Part shown: positions 8,727 to 16,955 of the stretch, piece after piece
How positions within the stretch are numbered: position 1 is the first letter of the stretch
Layout of the letters: every line of letters begins with the position of its first letter
Source of the DNA: CAZLYF01 sp964586835
GTDB lineage: Bacteria > Bacillota > Clostridia > Christensenellales > Aristaeellaceae
Assembly (NCBI GenBank): GCA_964586835.1
Contig: CAZPIC010000020.1
Location: 1-43,243, forward strand
DNA: 43,243 nt
Direction: 5' to 3'
Notes under the pieces: generated by a model
Databases searched by the model: none
What the model saw: only the letters and a program-made list of their open reading frames with translations
What the model was told of the DNA's origin: nothing
Translations under genes and position numbers: made by a program

Positions 8727-8755
8727 ATTATAGCGAAGGGATCGTAGAAGTGCAA
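8727..8755 (-). promoter_or_regulatory. Strong promoter of the structured RNA / zinc-ribbon gene
   Basis: On the minus strand TTGCAC (8755-8750), a 17-bp spacer and a perfect TATAAT (8732-8727) are present. Transcription would start near 8720, exactly where the 5' arm of the predicted RNA helix begins. Confidence 0.75.
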
Positions 8756-8791
8756 CAAGCTTTGCAATCATTGTGAAACTTGCGTCCCCGC

Positions 8792-9841
8792 TTATAAAGT
8801 GTTGACCAGGTTGTACATGCGCCTGTTGAAGCGGTGCCTGATCTGTAGTGCCTCTCCGATGGGCAGATGGACGACCTCCCCCCGGCGAACGCCGATGACC
8901 CGATTGAGTATGCCGTGCCTGAGAAGTTCAACGGCAACAGCGCCTGCTTCAAAGGCAAAGGCTGCGTCCCTGGCACTGGGGTGGCGTCCCCTCTGCATGT
9001 ATCCCACCACGTTGTGGCGGACTCGGCGGTCCACCAGGACTTCCAGCACGCTGGCAAAATGGGCAGTGTCCATGGGCTGACCTGGCAGCGAGGGCTTTCC
9101 ATGGGCCTTCAGAAAACCATGCACGTCAAAGGCCTGCATCGTTTTGAAAGCCCCCTCTCCCACCACGACCGTAGCGCGTGTATTTCCCCGGGCAGCAAGC
9201 CTTTTCAGCCGGCGGGCCACATCCTCAACCTCCCATCCCCGGATCTCCGGGGCGATGACAATCTCCGCGCCGGTAGAGAGCGCCGTGCTGAGCGCGATGT
9301 CCCCGCAGTCACGGCCCATGACCTCCACCACCGCATGGCTGTCGTGAGAGCGGGAGGTTGCCCGGATCGCCCGCACAGCCTCCACACAGACATTGACCGC
9401 TGTGTCAAAGCCAAGGGAAGTCTCGGTATAGCCCAGATCATTGTCTATGGTGCCCGGGATGCCGATGCAGGGCAGCCCCATCTCAGACAGCTGCAGCGCC
9501 CCGCGCAGGGACCCGTCCCCTCCGATGACCACCAAGGCACCGATTCCCAGAGAGCGAGCGCAGGAAACAGCCCTTTTTCGGACGGAGACATCATGAAACT
9601 GTGTGCATCGGGCAGTGCGCAGATAGGTACCTGGCAGATCTGCGATATCCAGCACTGTATCCAGCGTCAGTCGGCAAAGGCTGTCTTCCGGCGCGTTGGT
9701 GAGGCCAACCAGGCCGTTGAATCCACGACGGATGCCGATGAGCTCCAAATCCATCAGACCGGCGCTTCGGGCAATGGACACAACCGCCGCGTTCATGCCG
9801 GGACTGTCGCCACCCGAGGTGAGCACTGCAATTTTCTTCAT
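8792..9841 (-). CDS. pfkA: ATP-dependent 6-phosphofructokinase
   Basis: The 349-residue enzyme phosphorylates fructose 6-phosphate to fructose 1,6-bisphosphate. The N-terminus KKIAVLTSGGDSPGMNAA is canonical. GGDGS at 107-111 and PGTIDND at 129-135 carry the glycines that mark ATP as phosphoryl donor; PPi enzymes have Asp and Lys there. Odd points: the usual GRHCGD motif reads GRDCGD, and the chain is about 30 residues longer than the classical bacterial enzyme. GGAGG lies 5 bases before the ATG at 9841; a few upstream codons are open but lack a site. A terminator sits between this gene and the PPi-type paralogue upstream, so its expression may be separately set. Confidence 0.93.
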   Translation of the reverse strand: MKKIAVLTSGGDSPGMNAAVVSIARSAGLMDLELIGIRRGFNGLVGLTNAPEDSLCRLTLDTVLDIADLPGTYLRTARCTQFHDVSVRKRAVSCARSLGIGALVVIGGDGSLRGALQLSEMGLPCIGIPGTIDNDLGYTETSLGFDTAVNVCVEAVRAIRATSRSHDSHAVVEVMGRDCGDIALSTALSTGAEIVIAPEIRGWEVEDVARRLKRLAARGNTRATVVVGEGAFKTMQAFDVHGFLKAHGKPSLPGQPMDTAHFASVLEVLVDRRVRHNVVGYMQRGRHPSARDAAFAFEAGAVAVELLRHGILNRVIGVRRGEVVHLPIGEALQIRHRFNRRMYNLVNTL

Positions 9842-9869
9842 GTTTGCCTCCGCTTGGAGCACACAACAG

Positions 9870-9902
9870 AAAAAACGGGCGGGAAAGCCATCCTCCCGCC
9901 CG
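9870..9902 (-). terminator. Intrinsic terminator between pfp and pfkA
   Basis: On the minus strand CGGGCGGGA (9902-9894) pairs with TCCCGCCCG (9884-9876) around a 9-base loop and is followed by TTTTTT. It lies 14 bases after the pfp stop codon and about 30 bases before the pfkA ATG, with no obvious room for a promoter between them. Confidence 0.85.
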
Positions 9903-9916
9903 CAGAAAAAGCCCTT

Positions 9917-11131
9917 TCATCCACGCAGTTTCTTTACCCTCGGGCTTCTAAGCACGCCGGCTTGCGGCATGCCGCTGCCAAGCAGGGGTTCAAGGTAGCG
10001 CCTAAACGCATCGGTGACATTATTCCCGCTCCTTGAGATGAACTCCATGGGCATGAGCCGTGTTCTGGCTGCGACCTCGTGCAGGGGGCTTAAAGTGTAA
10101 TCCACAGCGTAGTCCCCCACGCGTTGGATGGTGACGGAACCGTCTGCATCGTGCACGACAGCAATCTGCACGGCCTTTTCAGCGACTTCGCGGGCTTCAT
10201 GCTGGTCGACCTCGGACACGCATCCCAGGAAGGACCGCTGCAGATAGCCGAAGGTGTCGGACCTCACGCGCTTGATGCCCAGGCGGTCCTTGATCTGTTG
10301 GGTCAGCAGCTCGCCCAGAGCCCCTGTTCCGGACAGCTGAACGTTGCCGTGATCGTCGCGCCCCATGTCCATCAGGGTTGACAGTATCGGCACGCCATCC
10401 CTGTCCTGAATGCCTTCCGACACCGCAATCACGCAGCGCCCCAGGCGGCTGTAGACCTCCCTGACATCCATCAAGAAGTCCTCAGCTACAAAAGGCGTTT
10501 CGGGCAGATAAATCAGATGGGGGCCATCCTCCGGATATACGCGGGCCAGGGAGGAAGACGCGGTCAGGAAGCCCGCGTGCCTGCCCATGACAACACCCAC
10601 ATGGACGCCCGGCAACGCAGCATTGTCCAGGTTGATGCCGGCAAAGGCCTGCGCCACAAACTTCGCTGCAGAAGGATACCCGGGCGTATGGTCATTTTGC
10701 ATCAGGTCGTTGTCGATGGTTTTAGGAATGTGAACAGCGCGCAGATCGTAGCCGGATTTGCGGGCTTGCTCGTTGACGATGCGCGCGGTATCGGACGAGT
10801 CGTTCCCGCCGATATAGAAAAAGTACCGCACGTCATGCAGGCGGAACACCTGCAGGATCTCCTCGCAGTACTTCTCGTCGGGCTTGTCGCGGGTGGACCC
10901 CAGCGCTGAGGAAGGCGTCACCGCCACCCTTTCAAGGTTGTAGGAAGTCTCCTGTCCAAGGTCCACAAAGTCCTCGCGCACGATGCCCGAAACACCGTTC
11001 ATCGCACCGTATACCCCCGTGATGCGGGCATGCTTCGCGCTTTCAAGCACCACCCCTACCAGCGACTGGTTGATCACCGCCGTGGGACCTCCACTCTGAG
11101 CCACGACCGCCTTGCCTGTCAGTTGCGCCAT
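9917..11131 (-). CDS. pfp: Diphosphate-dependent 6-phosphofructokinase
   Basis: The 404-residue enzyme interconverts fructose 6-phosphate and fructose 1,6-bisphosphate with pyrophosphate, a reversible step usable in glycolysis and gluconeogenesis. GGNDS at 108-112 (Asp in place of the ATP-type Gly) and PKTIDND at 136-142 (Lys124-type residue) are the markers of PPi use. The substrate loop MGRHAGF is intact. Length and the opening AQSGGPTAVIN fit the clostridial long-form PFP group. It lies 25 bp after fba and is probably transcribed with it from the promoter at 12155-12127. GGAGG precedes the ATG by about 10 bases. Confidence 0.92.
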   Translation of the reverse strand: MAQLTGKAVVAQSGGPTAVINQSLVGVVLESAKHARITGVYGAMNGVSGIVREDFVDLGQETSYNLERVAVTPSSALGSTRDKPDEKYCEEILQVFRLHDVRYFFYIGGNDSSDTARIVNEQARKSGYDLRAVHIPKTIDNDLMQNDHTPGYPSAAKFVAQAFAGINLDNAALPGVHVGVVMGRHAGFLTASSSLARVYPEDGPHLIYLPETPFVAEDFLMDVREVYSRLGRCVIAVSEGIQDRDGVPILSTLMDMGRDDHGNVQLSGTGALGELLTQQIKDRLGIKRVRSDTFGYLQRSFLGCVSEVDQHEAREVAEKAVQIAVVHDADGSVTIQRVGDYAVDYTLSPLHEVAARTRLMPMEFISRSGNNVTDAFRRYLEPLLGSGMPQAGVLRSPRVKKLRG

Positions 11132-11156
11132 TGCCTGTTTTCCTCCGTGAATCCTC

Positions 11157-12086
11157 TTATGCCTTGCCGTTGCAGCCCAGGACGTTCACAATCTTGTGAC
11201 GCACCATATCCTTCAACGCCGCGCGGGCATCAGACAGGTACTGCCGCGGATCAAAGTGCTCCGGGTGCTGCGCAAAGTGCTCGCGGATCTTGGCGGTAAA
11301 GGCCAGACGCAGGTCGCTGTCGATGTTGATCTTGCACACAGCCATTTCTGCAGCCTTGCGCAGCATATGTTCGGGCACGCCCTGAGCCCCCGCCATATTG
11401 CCGCCATAGCGGTTGATCATCTCCACGTATTCGGGAATGACGCTCGAAGCGCCGTGCAGCACGATGGGAAAGCCGGGCAGTCGACGACCCACCTCTTCCA
11501 GGATGTCAAAGCGCAACTTTGGCTCACCCTTGAACTTGAACGCACCATGGCTTGTGCCGATTGCGATGGCCAGGCTGTCGCAGCCGGTGCGGGAAACGAA
11601 CTCTTCTACCTCGTCGGGCTGGGTGTAGGAAGAGTCCTCCTGGGAGACCTTCACCTCGTCCTCTACGCCCGCAAGGCGGCCCAGTTCCGCTTCCACCGTG
11701 ACGTTCCGATCGTGAGCGTATTCCACTACCTGGCGAGTCAGGGCGATGTTCTCTTTAAAAGGCAGGTGTGATCCGTCAATCATGACGCTGGTGAAGCCGC
11801 CGTCGATCACGGACTTGCAGATTTCAAAATCGGCACCGTGATCCAAGTGCACCACGATCGGAAGACCGCTGGTCTCCACTGCCGCCTCTATCAACTTGAC
11901 CAGGTAGGTATGGTTGGCATACTTGCGCGCACCCGCGCTGACCTGGAGAATCAGCGGTGCGTTTTCCTCAGTGGCGCCCTCCACGATGCCTTGGATGATC
12001 TCCATGTTGTTGACATTGAACGCGCCGATGGCGTAGCCGCCCTCGTATGCCTTTTTAAACATTTCGCGTGAATTGATCAGCGGCAT
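11157..12086 (-). CDS. fba: Fructose-1,6-bisphosphate aldolase, class II
   Basis: The 309-residue zinc enzyme cleaves fructose 1,6-bisphosphate to glyceraldehyde 3-phosphate and dihydroxyacetone phosphate. The catalytic Asp82 and zinc ligands His83 (VVHLDHG), His180 (GTSHG) and His211 (LHGASS) are all present. Length fits the FbaA/GatY family. The HGAYKFKG-like segment and the neighbouring phosphofructokinases favour the fructose enzyme over tagatose-bisphosphate aldolase. The ATG at 12086 has GGAGG at about 8 bases. It is the first gene of the fba-pfp-(pfkA) unit. Dihydroxyacetone phosphate from the aldolase cluster at 25 kb would also enter here, but that is inference. Confidence 0.93.
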   Translation of the reverse strand: MPLINSREMFKKAYEGGYAIGAFNVNNMEIIQGIVEGATEENAPLILQVSAGARKYANHTYLVKLIEAAVETSGLPIVVHLDHGADFEICKSVIDGGFTSVMIDGSHLPFKENIALTRQVVEYAHDRNVTVEAELGRLAGVEDEVKVSQEDSSYTQPDEVEEFVSRTGCDSLAIAIGTSHGAFKFKGEPKLRFDILEEVGRRLPGFPIVLHGASSVIPEYVEMINRYGGNMAGAQGVPEHMLRKAAEMAVCKINIDSDLRLAFTAKIREHFAQHPEHFDPRQYLSDARAALKDMVRHKIVNVLGCNGKA

Positions 12087-12126
12087 GTGCACAACCTCCC
12101 ATGAATCATCAGTAAATCCATCTGTG

Positions 12127-12155
12127 AGTATACGCCCGGTACCTGAGGCTGTCAA
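12127..12155 (-). promoter_or_regulatory. Promoter of the fba-pfp operon
   Basis: On the minus strand TTGACA (12155-12150), 17 bp, TATACT (12132-12127). The start codon follows after about 40 bases. The -35 box and next five bases (TTGACAGCCTC) are repeated in the divergent promoter at 12192. Confidence 0.8.
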
Positions 12156-12191
12156 ACGCACGGCGAGCCTTCCGCCGGCATCTCCGGGCAT

Positions 12192-12220
12192 TTGACAGCC
12201 TCTCGTAGCCTGTCTATAAT
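12192..12220 (+). promoter_or_regulatory. Consensus promoter of the E2-like gene
   Basis: TTGACA (12192-12197), 17 bp, TATAAT (12215-12220) is a perfect sigma-A consensus. It is arranged back to back with the fba promoter. The arms GAGGCTGTCAAA (12145-12156) and TTTGACAGCCTC (12191-12202) form a 12-bp inverted repeat that contains both -35 boxes. Confidence 0.85.
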
Positions 12221-12274
12221 GCGGTATCCAGACGCGAACCGGCTATCGCTTGGAAGAAGAGGGGAGGCGTCGCC

Positions 12275-13261
12275 TTGTTCGGCAGAAGAGGAGACGGTTA
12301 CCTGGTCAAACATATCGATCCCATCGTCGCGCTCACGCCCTATCTGATGCCCATGCGCTGCGATGCGCAGGTCATGCTGGGCTATGAGATAGAATACGAA
12401 CCGCTGGCCCGTTACATCGTTAAAATGAGAAGCGAGGGATACAGGCTCACCTTCATGGACGTATTTTTCGCCTCCTATGTCAGAACCATCGCAGGGCTCC
12501 CGGAACTCAACCGCTTCATCGCTAACAAGCGCATCTACGCCCGCAAGGAGCTGGCCGTCTCCTTTGTCCTGCTGAAAGACACCCGGGATGCGAGCGTTGA
12601 GGAGAACACCGTGAAGTGCAAGTTTGACCCCTATGACACGATCTTTGATGTCTCCTCGCGTCTCAGCGAAGCCATCACTGCCAACCGCAGGGAGGACGCA
12701 GACAATGCTGCCATGAAGCTTGCCAAGCTTCTCCTCAACCCCGTGCTGGCATCTGTCGTGGCAGGCTCCGCCCGCTTTTTGGATTATATTGGCCTGCTGC
12801 CCAAGGCCATCAGGGAGGCAAGCCCCTTCCATACCAGCTTGTTCTTTACGAACATGGCTTCCATCGGGATGCCCGCCGTCAACCACCACATCTACAACTT
12901 CGGCACCACGTCCCTCTTCCTGTCCCTCGGCAGCATTAAGCGCGTGGTTGATTTCGATGCGGAAGGGAAGCCCGTGCGCAAGCGCGTCCTTCCGGTGGGT
13001 GTCGTCGCCGATGAGCGGGTCTGTGCCGGCATGATCTACAGCAAAATGGTCGCCAGCATGCTCCGGTATCTAAAAAACCCCGAGCTTCTCGAAGAAAAGC
13101 CCGAGGTTGTGCTCTTTGACGAGGGACATGTCTATGGCCTGCCGCCGGCGCCCCGGAAGAGGCACTTGCCCAGGTTCAGGAAGAAAGCCCGAGAGGGCAA
13201 CGCGGCGTTTTCAGACGGACAGAGCTCACTCCGGCGAAAACGGACAAAACGCCTTTCCTGA
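12275..13261 (+). CDS. Stand-alone E2 (2-oxo acid dehydrogenase acyltransferase) fold protein, catalytic site degenerate
   Basis: The 328-residue protein resembles the catalytic domain of dihydrolipoyl acyltransferases and chloramphenicol acetyltransferase, with no lipoyl or E1-binding domain. The FGTTSLFLSLGS strand and the VGVVADERVCAG stretch correspond to the E2 motif region. There the canonical DHRxxDG reads Asp246-Glu-Arg-Val-Cys-Ala-Gly252, so the catalytic His is Glu247 and the Asp is Ala251. Classical acyl transfer is therefore unlikely. Such stand-alone homologues occur in many Clostridia with unknown role. The start is a TTG at 12275 with GGGGAGG about 7 bases upstream. The C-terminal 40 residues are strongly basic. 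No dehydrogenase partners are nearby. Confidence 0.75.
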   Translation: MFGRRGDGYLVKHIDPIVALTPYLMPMRCDAQVMLGYEIEYEPLARYIVKMRSEGYRLTFMDVFFASYVRTIAGLPELNRFIANKRIYARKELAVSFVLLKDTRDASVEENTVKCKFDPYDTIFDVSSRLSEAITANRREDADNAAMKLAKLLLNPVLASVVAGSARFLDYIGLLPKAIREASPFHTSLFFTNMASIGMPAVNHHIYNFGTTSLFLSLGSIKRVVDFDAEGKPVRKRVLPVGVVADERVCAGMIYSKMVASMLRYLKNPELLEEKPEVVLFDEGHVYGLPPAPRKRHLPRFRKKAREGNAAFSDGQSSLRRKRTKRLS

Positions 13262-13277
13262 GGAAAGGCGTTTTTTT
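13247..13277. terminator. Bidirectional intrinsic terminator
   Basis: AACGCCTTTCCT and AGGAAAGGCGTT form a long hairpin with a tiny loop, followed by TTTTTTT on the plus strand and TTTT on the minus strand. The stop codon of the E2-like gene is in the loop. It serves that gene and the convergent ftsH operon. Confidence 0.88.
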
Positions 13278-13292
13278 GTCCCGGTCTCAGGC

Positions 13293-15122
13293 CTATGCTG
13301 CGGGCTTGCCGTCCAGGATGCCCATGAACTCAGCCCCCGTGATCGTTTCCTTCTCGTAGAGGTAGGCCGCCAGCTCGTCCAGCTTCTCGCGGTTCTCCTC
13401 CAGGATTGCGCGTGCCTTCTCATGCTGCCTCCGCACAATATCCATGGTCATCTGGTCAATCCTGGCGTTGGTTTCTGAGGAGCAGGCAGAAATGGGAGCC
13501 CCGCCCAGATACTGGCTGCTCTCTTTTTCCAATGCGACGAGCCCAAACTCCTCCGCCATCCCAAAGCGCGTGATCATCGCCCGGGCAAGCTTCGTCGCCT
13601 GCTCGATGTCGTTGGCAGCACCTGTGGTGGCTATGTTGAACACCATTTCCTCCGCCGCCCGCCCGCCGGTAAAGGTGGCAATCTTGTTTTCCAGCTGTTC
13701 CTTGGTCATGAGGAAGTGTTCGTCCTCTTCCACCTGCATCGTGAATCCTAAGGCACCTGAGGTGCGGGGAATGATGGTAATCTTGTGCACCGGGGCAGAC
13801 GCTGTCTGCTTGGCTGCAACGACCGCATGCCCCAGTTCGTGGTAAGCGACGATCCTCTTCTCCTCGCCGGACATCAGGCGGTTCTTTTTCTGGTGGCCTG
13901 CGATGACAACCTCCACGCTCTCCTCCAGATCCTCCTGCATGACCCGGTTCCTTCCATGTCGCACCGCCCGCAGGGCCCCTTCATTGATCATGTTGGCAAG
14001 GTCTGCCCCGGAGGCACCTACGGCTGACTTGGCCATGGCTTCCAGGTCCACATCCTGATCCATCTTGACCTTCTTCGCGTGTACCTTCAGGATTTCGATT
14101 CTGCCCAGCAGGTCGGGCAGCTCCACCGGGATGCGCCGGTCAAAGCGGCCCGGCCGTAAAAGGGCGGGATCCAGTGTTTCCGGACGGTTGGTGGCTGCCA
14201 GGATCACGACGCCCTTGCGGCCGTCGAAGCCATCCATCTCAGACAGCAGTTGGTTTAGGGTCTGTTCCCGCTCATCATTGCCCCCAAAGCCGGTGCCCTC
14301 GCGGCGCTTGCCGATGGTGTCAACCTCGTCGATAAACACGATGCAGGGGGCCTTGGCGTTTGCCTGCTTGAACAGGTCACGCACCTTCGCCGCGCCCATG
14401 CCGACAAACATCTCCACAAACTCCGGTCCGGAGATCGAAAAGAAGGGCACCTTGGCCTCACCGGCGACAGCTTTCGCCAGCAGGGTCTTCCCTGTGCCGG
14501 GAGGGCCGACCAGCAGGGCACCCTTGGGCATGATGGCGCCAATGCCGCTATACTTCTCGGGATTGTGTAAAAAATCAACGATCTCGCTGAGCGCTTCCTT
14601 TGCTTCGTCCTGTCCGGCGACATCCTCAAAGGTGATCCCGGTCGTTGATTCGATGTAGATCTTGGCGTTTGACTTGCCCAACTGCATGGCGTTCAGTCCG
14701 CCTCCCATGCGCTTCATCATATAGCGCGACAAAAGCTGTCCCAGTCCGATGAAGAGGACCAGCGGCAGGATCCAGCCTATCAGGAAGTTCACCAGCGGAG
14801 AGGCTTCCTCGATGATCGGCGTCGTAAACTCCGCCACCCCGGCCGCGGTGAGGCGGCTGATAAAGTCCGGATCCTCCATGACGCCCGTTTCATAGTAGCC
14901 TGCCGGTTCCTTCCTGTCGGCAAACAAAACGCGCTGCGCGTCCTTACTGACTTTGGAGACCTCCCCTGCCTCCACCATGGAGATGAACCTGCTGTAGGGG
15001 ACCTGCGTCACCGTCGTCTGATTGAGCCGGGGCAGCAGGAAGCTGTTCAGCAGCATGATCGCCAGCAGAGCAATCAGGTAGTAGACGTACATTGGCTTTT
15101 TCGGCGTTTTGATTTCCTTCAT
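13293..15122 (-). CDS. ftsH: ATP-dependent zinc metalloprotease FtsH
   Basis: The 609-residue membrane protease degrades membrane and regulatory proteins. Helices at about 12-31 and 111-132 flank an extracytoplasmic domain. The AAA+ module has Walker A GPPGTGKT (206-213) and Walker B IVFIDE (261-266). The pore loop region (FVEMFVG) and the second-region-of-homology arginines (RPGRFDRR) are intact. The protease site is HELGH at 428-432, with Leu where most homologues have Ala, and Asp505 as likely third zinc ligand. The chosen ATG at 15122 has AGGAG at 7 bases; an upstream TTG touching the previous stop codon has no site. It is the last gene of a minus-strand operon and ends at a terminator. 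Confidence 0.95.
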   Translation of the reverse strand: MKEIKTPKKPMYVYYLIALLAIMLLNSFLLPRLNQTTVTQVPYSRFISMVEAGEVSKVSKDAQRVLFADRKEPAGYYETGVMEDPDFISRLTAAGVAEFTTPIIEEASPLVNFLIGWILPLVLFIGLGQLLSRYMMKRMGGGLNAMQLGKSNAKIYIESTTGITFEDVAGQDEAKEALSEIVDFLHNPEKYSGIGAIMPKGALLVGPPGTGKTLLAKAVAGEAKVPFFSISGPEFVEMFVGMGAAKVRDLFKQANAKAPCIVFIDEVDTIGKRREGTGFGGNDEREQTLNQLLSEMDGFDGRKGVVILAATNRPETLDPALLRPGRFDRRIPVELPDLLGRIEILKVHAKKVKMDQDVDLEAMAKSAVGASGADLANMINEGALRAVRHGRNRVMQEDLEESVEVVIAGHQKKNRLMSGEEKRIVAYHELGHAVVAAKQTASAPVHKITIIPRTSGALGFTMQVEEDEHFLMTKEQLENKIATFTGGRAAEEMVFNIATTGAANDIEQATKLARAMITRFGMAEEFGLVALEKESSQYLGGAPISACSSETNARIDQMTMDIVRRQHEKARAILEENREKLDELAAYLYEKETITGAEFMGILDGKPAA

Positions 15123-15160
15123 CACTTCGCTCCTGTGTTTGTTGTGTTCTCGCTTTCGCT

Positions 15161-16924
15161 TCAACGGTAATTTGAGACCCTGCTTGATATGTACCCAAGG
15201 GTGATGCCGGCAACTTGTTCCCCCCTGATGTCGTAACGCAGGGTCGCTGTACCCGGCTCATCACCAGGGATCAGATACATATACTCCAGCATCCCCTGTC
15301 CGGGGTCGTCCGCGAGGACCTCATAGACCGCGTAGCCTTCGTTGAGATCATAGTAGATGCCTCGATCCCCCCTGTCATTGGGCAGCTGGCCCATATCTCG
15401 GAACTTGTCGGTGACCTCAGCCATTGCCATGCCCACCTTCGTTCCCCGAGGTCCGATCATGGAAGGATCTTCCGTCCTCAGATAGTACAGAAATCCGTCC
15501 TCCCCTGTCACAGAGAACCGCGCCTCGCCCCAAGCGTACCGCAGCACGACACACTCGCCCCCCACCGCATCATCTTCGATCGCGACGGTTTCTAAAGCCG
15601 CGCCATACTTGGAAACCACCTCTGAAAGGCGGGTCTTCAGAAGGGTCAGATCTCTGAACTGATCGTCAAAGCGGAAGTATTTTTTATAAGGGATATTGAT
15701 GCGGTACTGGACCAACAGCTCGTTGGATACCTTGCCATAGCTGTTGACCGCGATGGCACGCAGGGTCACGCGGCCGCCGGGCAGCACAATGGGAACGCCT
15801 TCATAGCGCGGGGAGTTCTGGGAGGGCGTGGAACCGTCGATGGTGTAATACATCTCCAGGTCCTTTTCTTCGTCCAGGTTCCTGAGGGACACCCTCTGCT
15901 TTCTGTCATATTCGCCGGCAGCCAGCGTGGCCTTTGGCGCGACAGGGACTGGCAGCGCGATGACATACCGGACGCTCATCTCGTCGCTGATCAGCTGGCT
16001 TGAAACACAGACCGCACGAAACTCGTGTGTCCCTTCTGTCAGGAGGATGGGTGTGGTAAAGAGGGTCCCCTCCTCAGGCAAAACCTCGTCCCCCTTTGCA
16101 TAATACACGTCGTATTCCTGAGGCGAAACAAAGCTTACCTTCCGGTTGAGCAGGTAGCGTCCCCCGCTGAGGTCGGCCTCCGGAGGCAGAGGCACCAGAG
16201 CCGCACGGCTTTTGTGGAAGCTCTCATCGCCCGTTTTTTCGTAAGCCTCCAGCATCAGACTGGTTGCCTCAAACAGGCGGTCGTCAGCGAGCATCAATCG
16301 GATCACATTGCGGTAGGCAGATACAGAGGCCGGGTCCAGCTGCGTAAAGATGCGGGTGTAAACCTCCTCGGCCTTGCCGGCAAGGGCGCCGGCCTCGTAC
16401 GCTTCCGCGAGCATAAACAGCTTGTCCTTCAAATCCTCGCGCTCGGGCTGCTTTGAGAGGGCCTTCTCATAAGCCTCGATGGCCCGGGCAATGGTCCCCC
16501 GATCCAGATATTCCGTCCCCAGCGCCCAAAAGCCGTCTGCGCCCGCGTCTTTGCCCATGCGGGCCAGTGTAAGCTGCCCCGAGGTGGTCAGTTGCAGATA
16601 CAGAAAACCCCCCGCCGCCGCGACCACCAGGACAATGGCTGCAATCAGAGCCACCATCGCCCAATTGACCATCCGCGCACGGTAGTTCCTCGGGCTTGGG
16701 CGACGCGTGGCTGGGCGCATAGCCCGGTTTCGCCGTGGGTTGCGCCTGGAGGCTCCGGTGCCCGGCGCTTGAGGGCGGCTCTGTGTATCCGTCTCCGGCC
16801 CGTCATAGTATACCGGCACTGTGCTCTTCACCGCCTCCAGCGAATCCCGGCCCATGTAGGACCCGCAGAAAGGGCAGACGCGCGACGCGCTCTGGGACTG
16901 TTCGCCGCAGGTTGGACAGTTCAC
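15161..16924 (-). CDS. Membrane protein with zinc ribbon, TPR and chitobiase C-terminal-like repeats
   Basis: The 587-residue protein combines unusual parts. A zinc ribbon (Cys3, Cys6, Cys17, Cys20) and an Arg/Pro-rich linker come first. One membrane helix at about 87-111 follows, then TPR-like helices (about 130-240). Next are two beta-sandwich repeats of the chitobiase/hexosaminidase C-terminal kind (about 250-330 and 330-410; the second has YYTIDGSTPS). A C-terminal domain of about 175 residues is unknown to me. The topology implies a cytosolic zinc ribbon and external TPR and sandwich domains, perhaps a cell-envelope scaffold. It starts with GTG, 6 bases after GGGAGG, and lies 38 bp before ftsH. 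The exact role is unknown. Confidence 0.82.
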   Translation of the reverse strand: MNCPTCGEQSQSASRVCPFCGSYMGRDSLEAVKSTVPVYYDGPETDTQSRPQAPGTGASRRNPRRNRAMRPATRRPSPRNYRARMVNWAMVALIAAIVLVVAAAGGFLYLQLTTSGQLTLARMGKDAGADGFWALGTEYLDRGTIARAIEAYEKALSKQPEREDLKDKLFMLAEAYEAGALAGKAEEVYTRIFTQLDPASVSAYRNVIRLMLADDRLFEATSLMLEAYEKTGDESFHKSRAALVPLPPEADLSGGRYLLNRKVSFVSPQEYDVYYAKGDEVLPEEGTLFTTPILLTEGTHEFRAVCVSSQLISDEMSVRYVIALPVPVAPKATLAAGEYDRKQRVSLRNLDEEKDLEMYYTIDGSTPSQNSPRYEGVPIVLPGGRVTLRAIAVNSYGKVSNELLVQYRINIPYKKYFRFDDQFRDLTLLKTRLSEVVSKYGAALETVAIEDDAVGGECVVLRYAWGEARFSVTGEDGFLYYLRTEDPSMIGPRGTKVGMAMAEVTDKFRDMGQLPNDRGDRGIYYDLNEGYAVYEVLADDPGQGMLEYMYLIPGDEPGTATLRYDIRGEQVAGITLGYISSRVSNYR

Positions 16925-16955
16925 AGGCAGCCTCCCTGCACGCTTTTAAGGCGCA

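Noticed and set aside
8867..10036. 389-codon plus-strand frame over pfkA
   Set aside because: Antisense to a clear phosphofructokinase; no ribosome site or recognisable domain.
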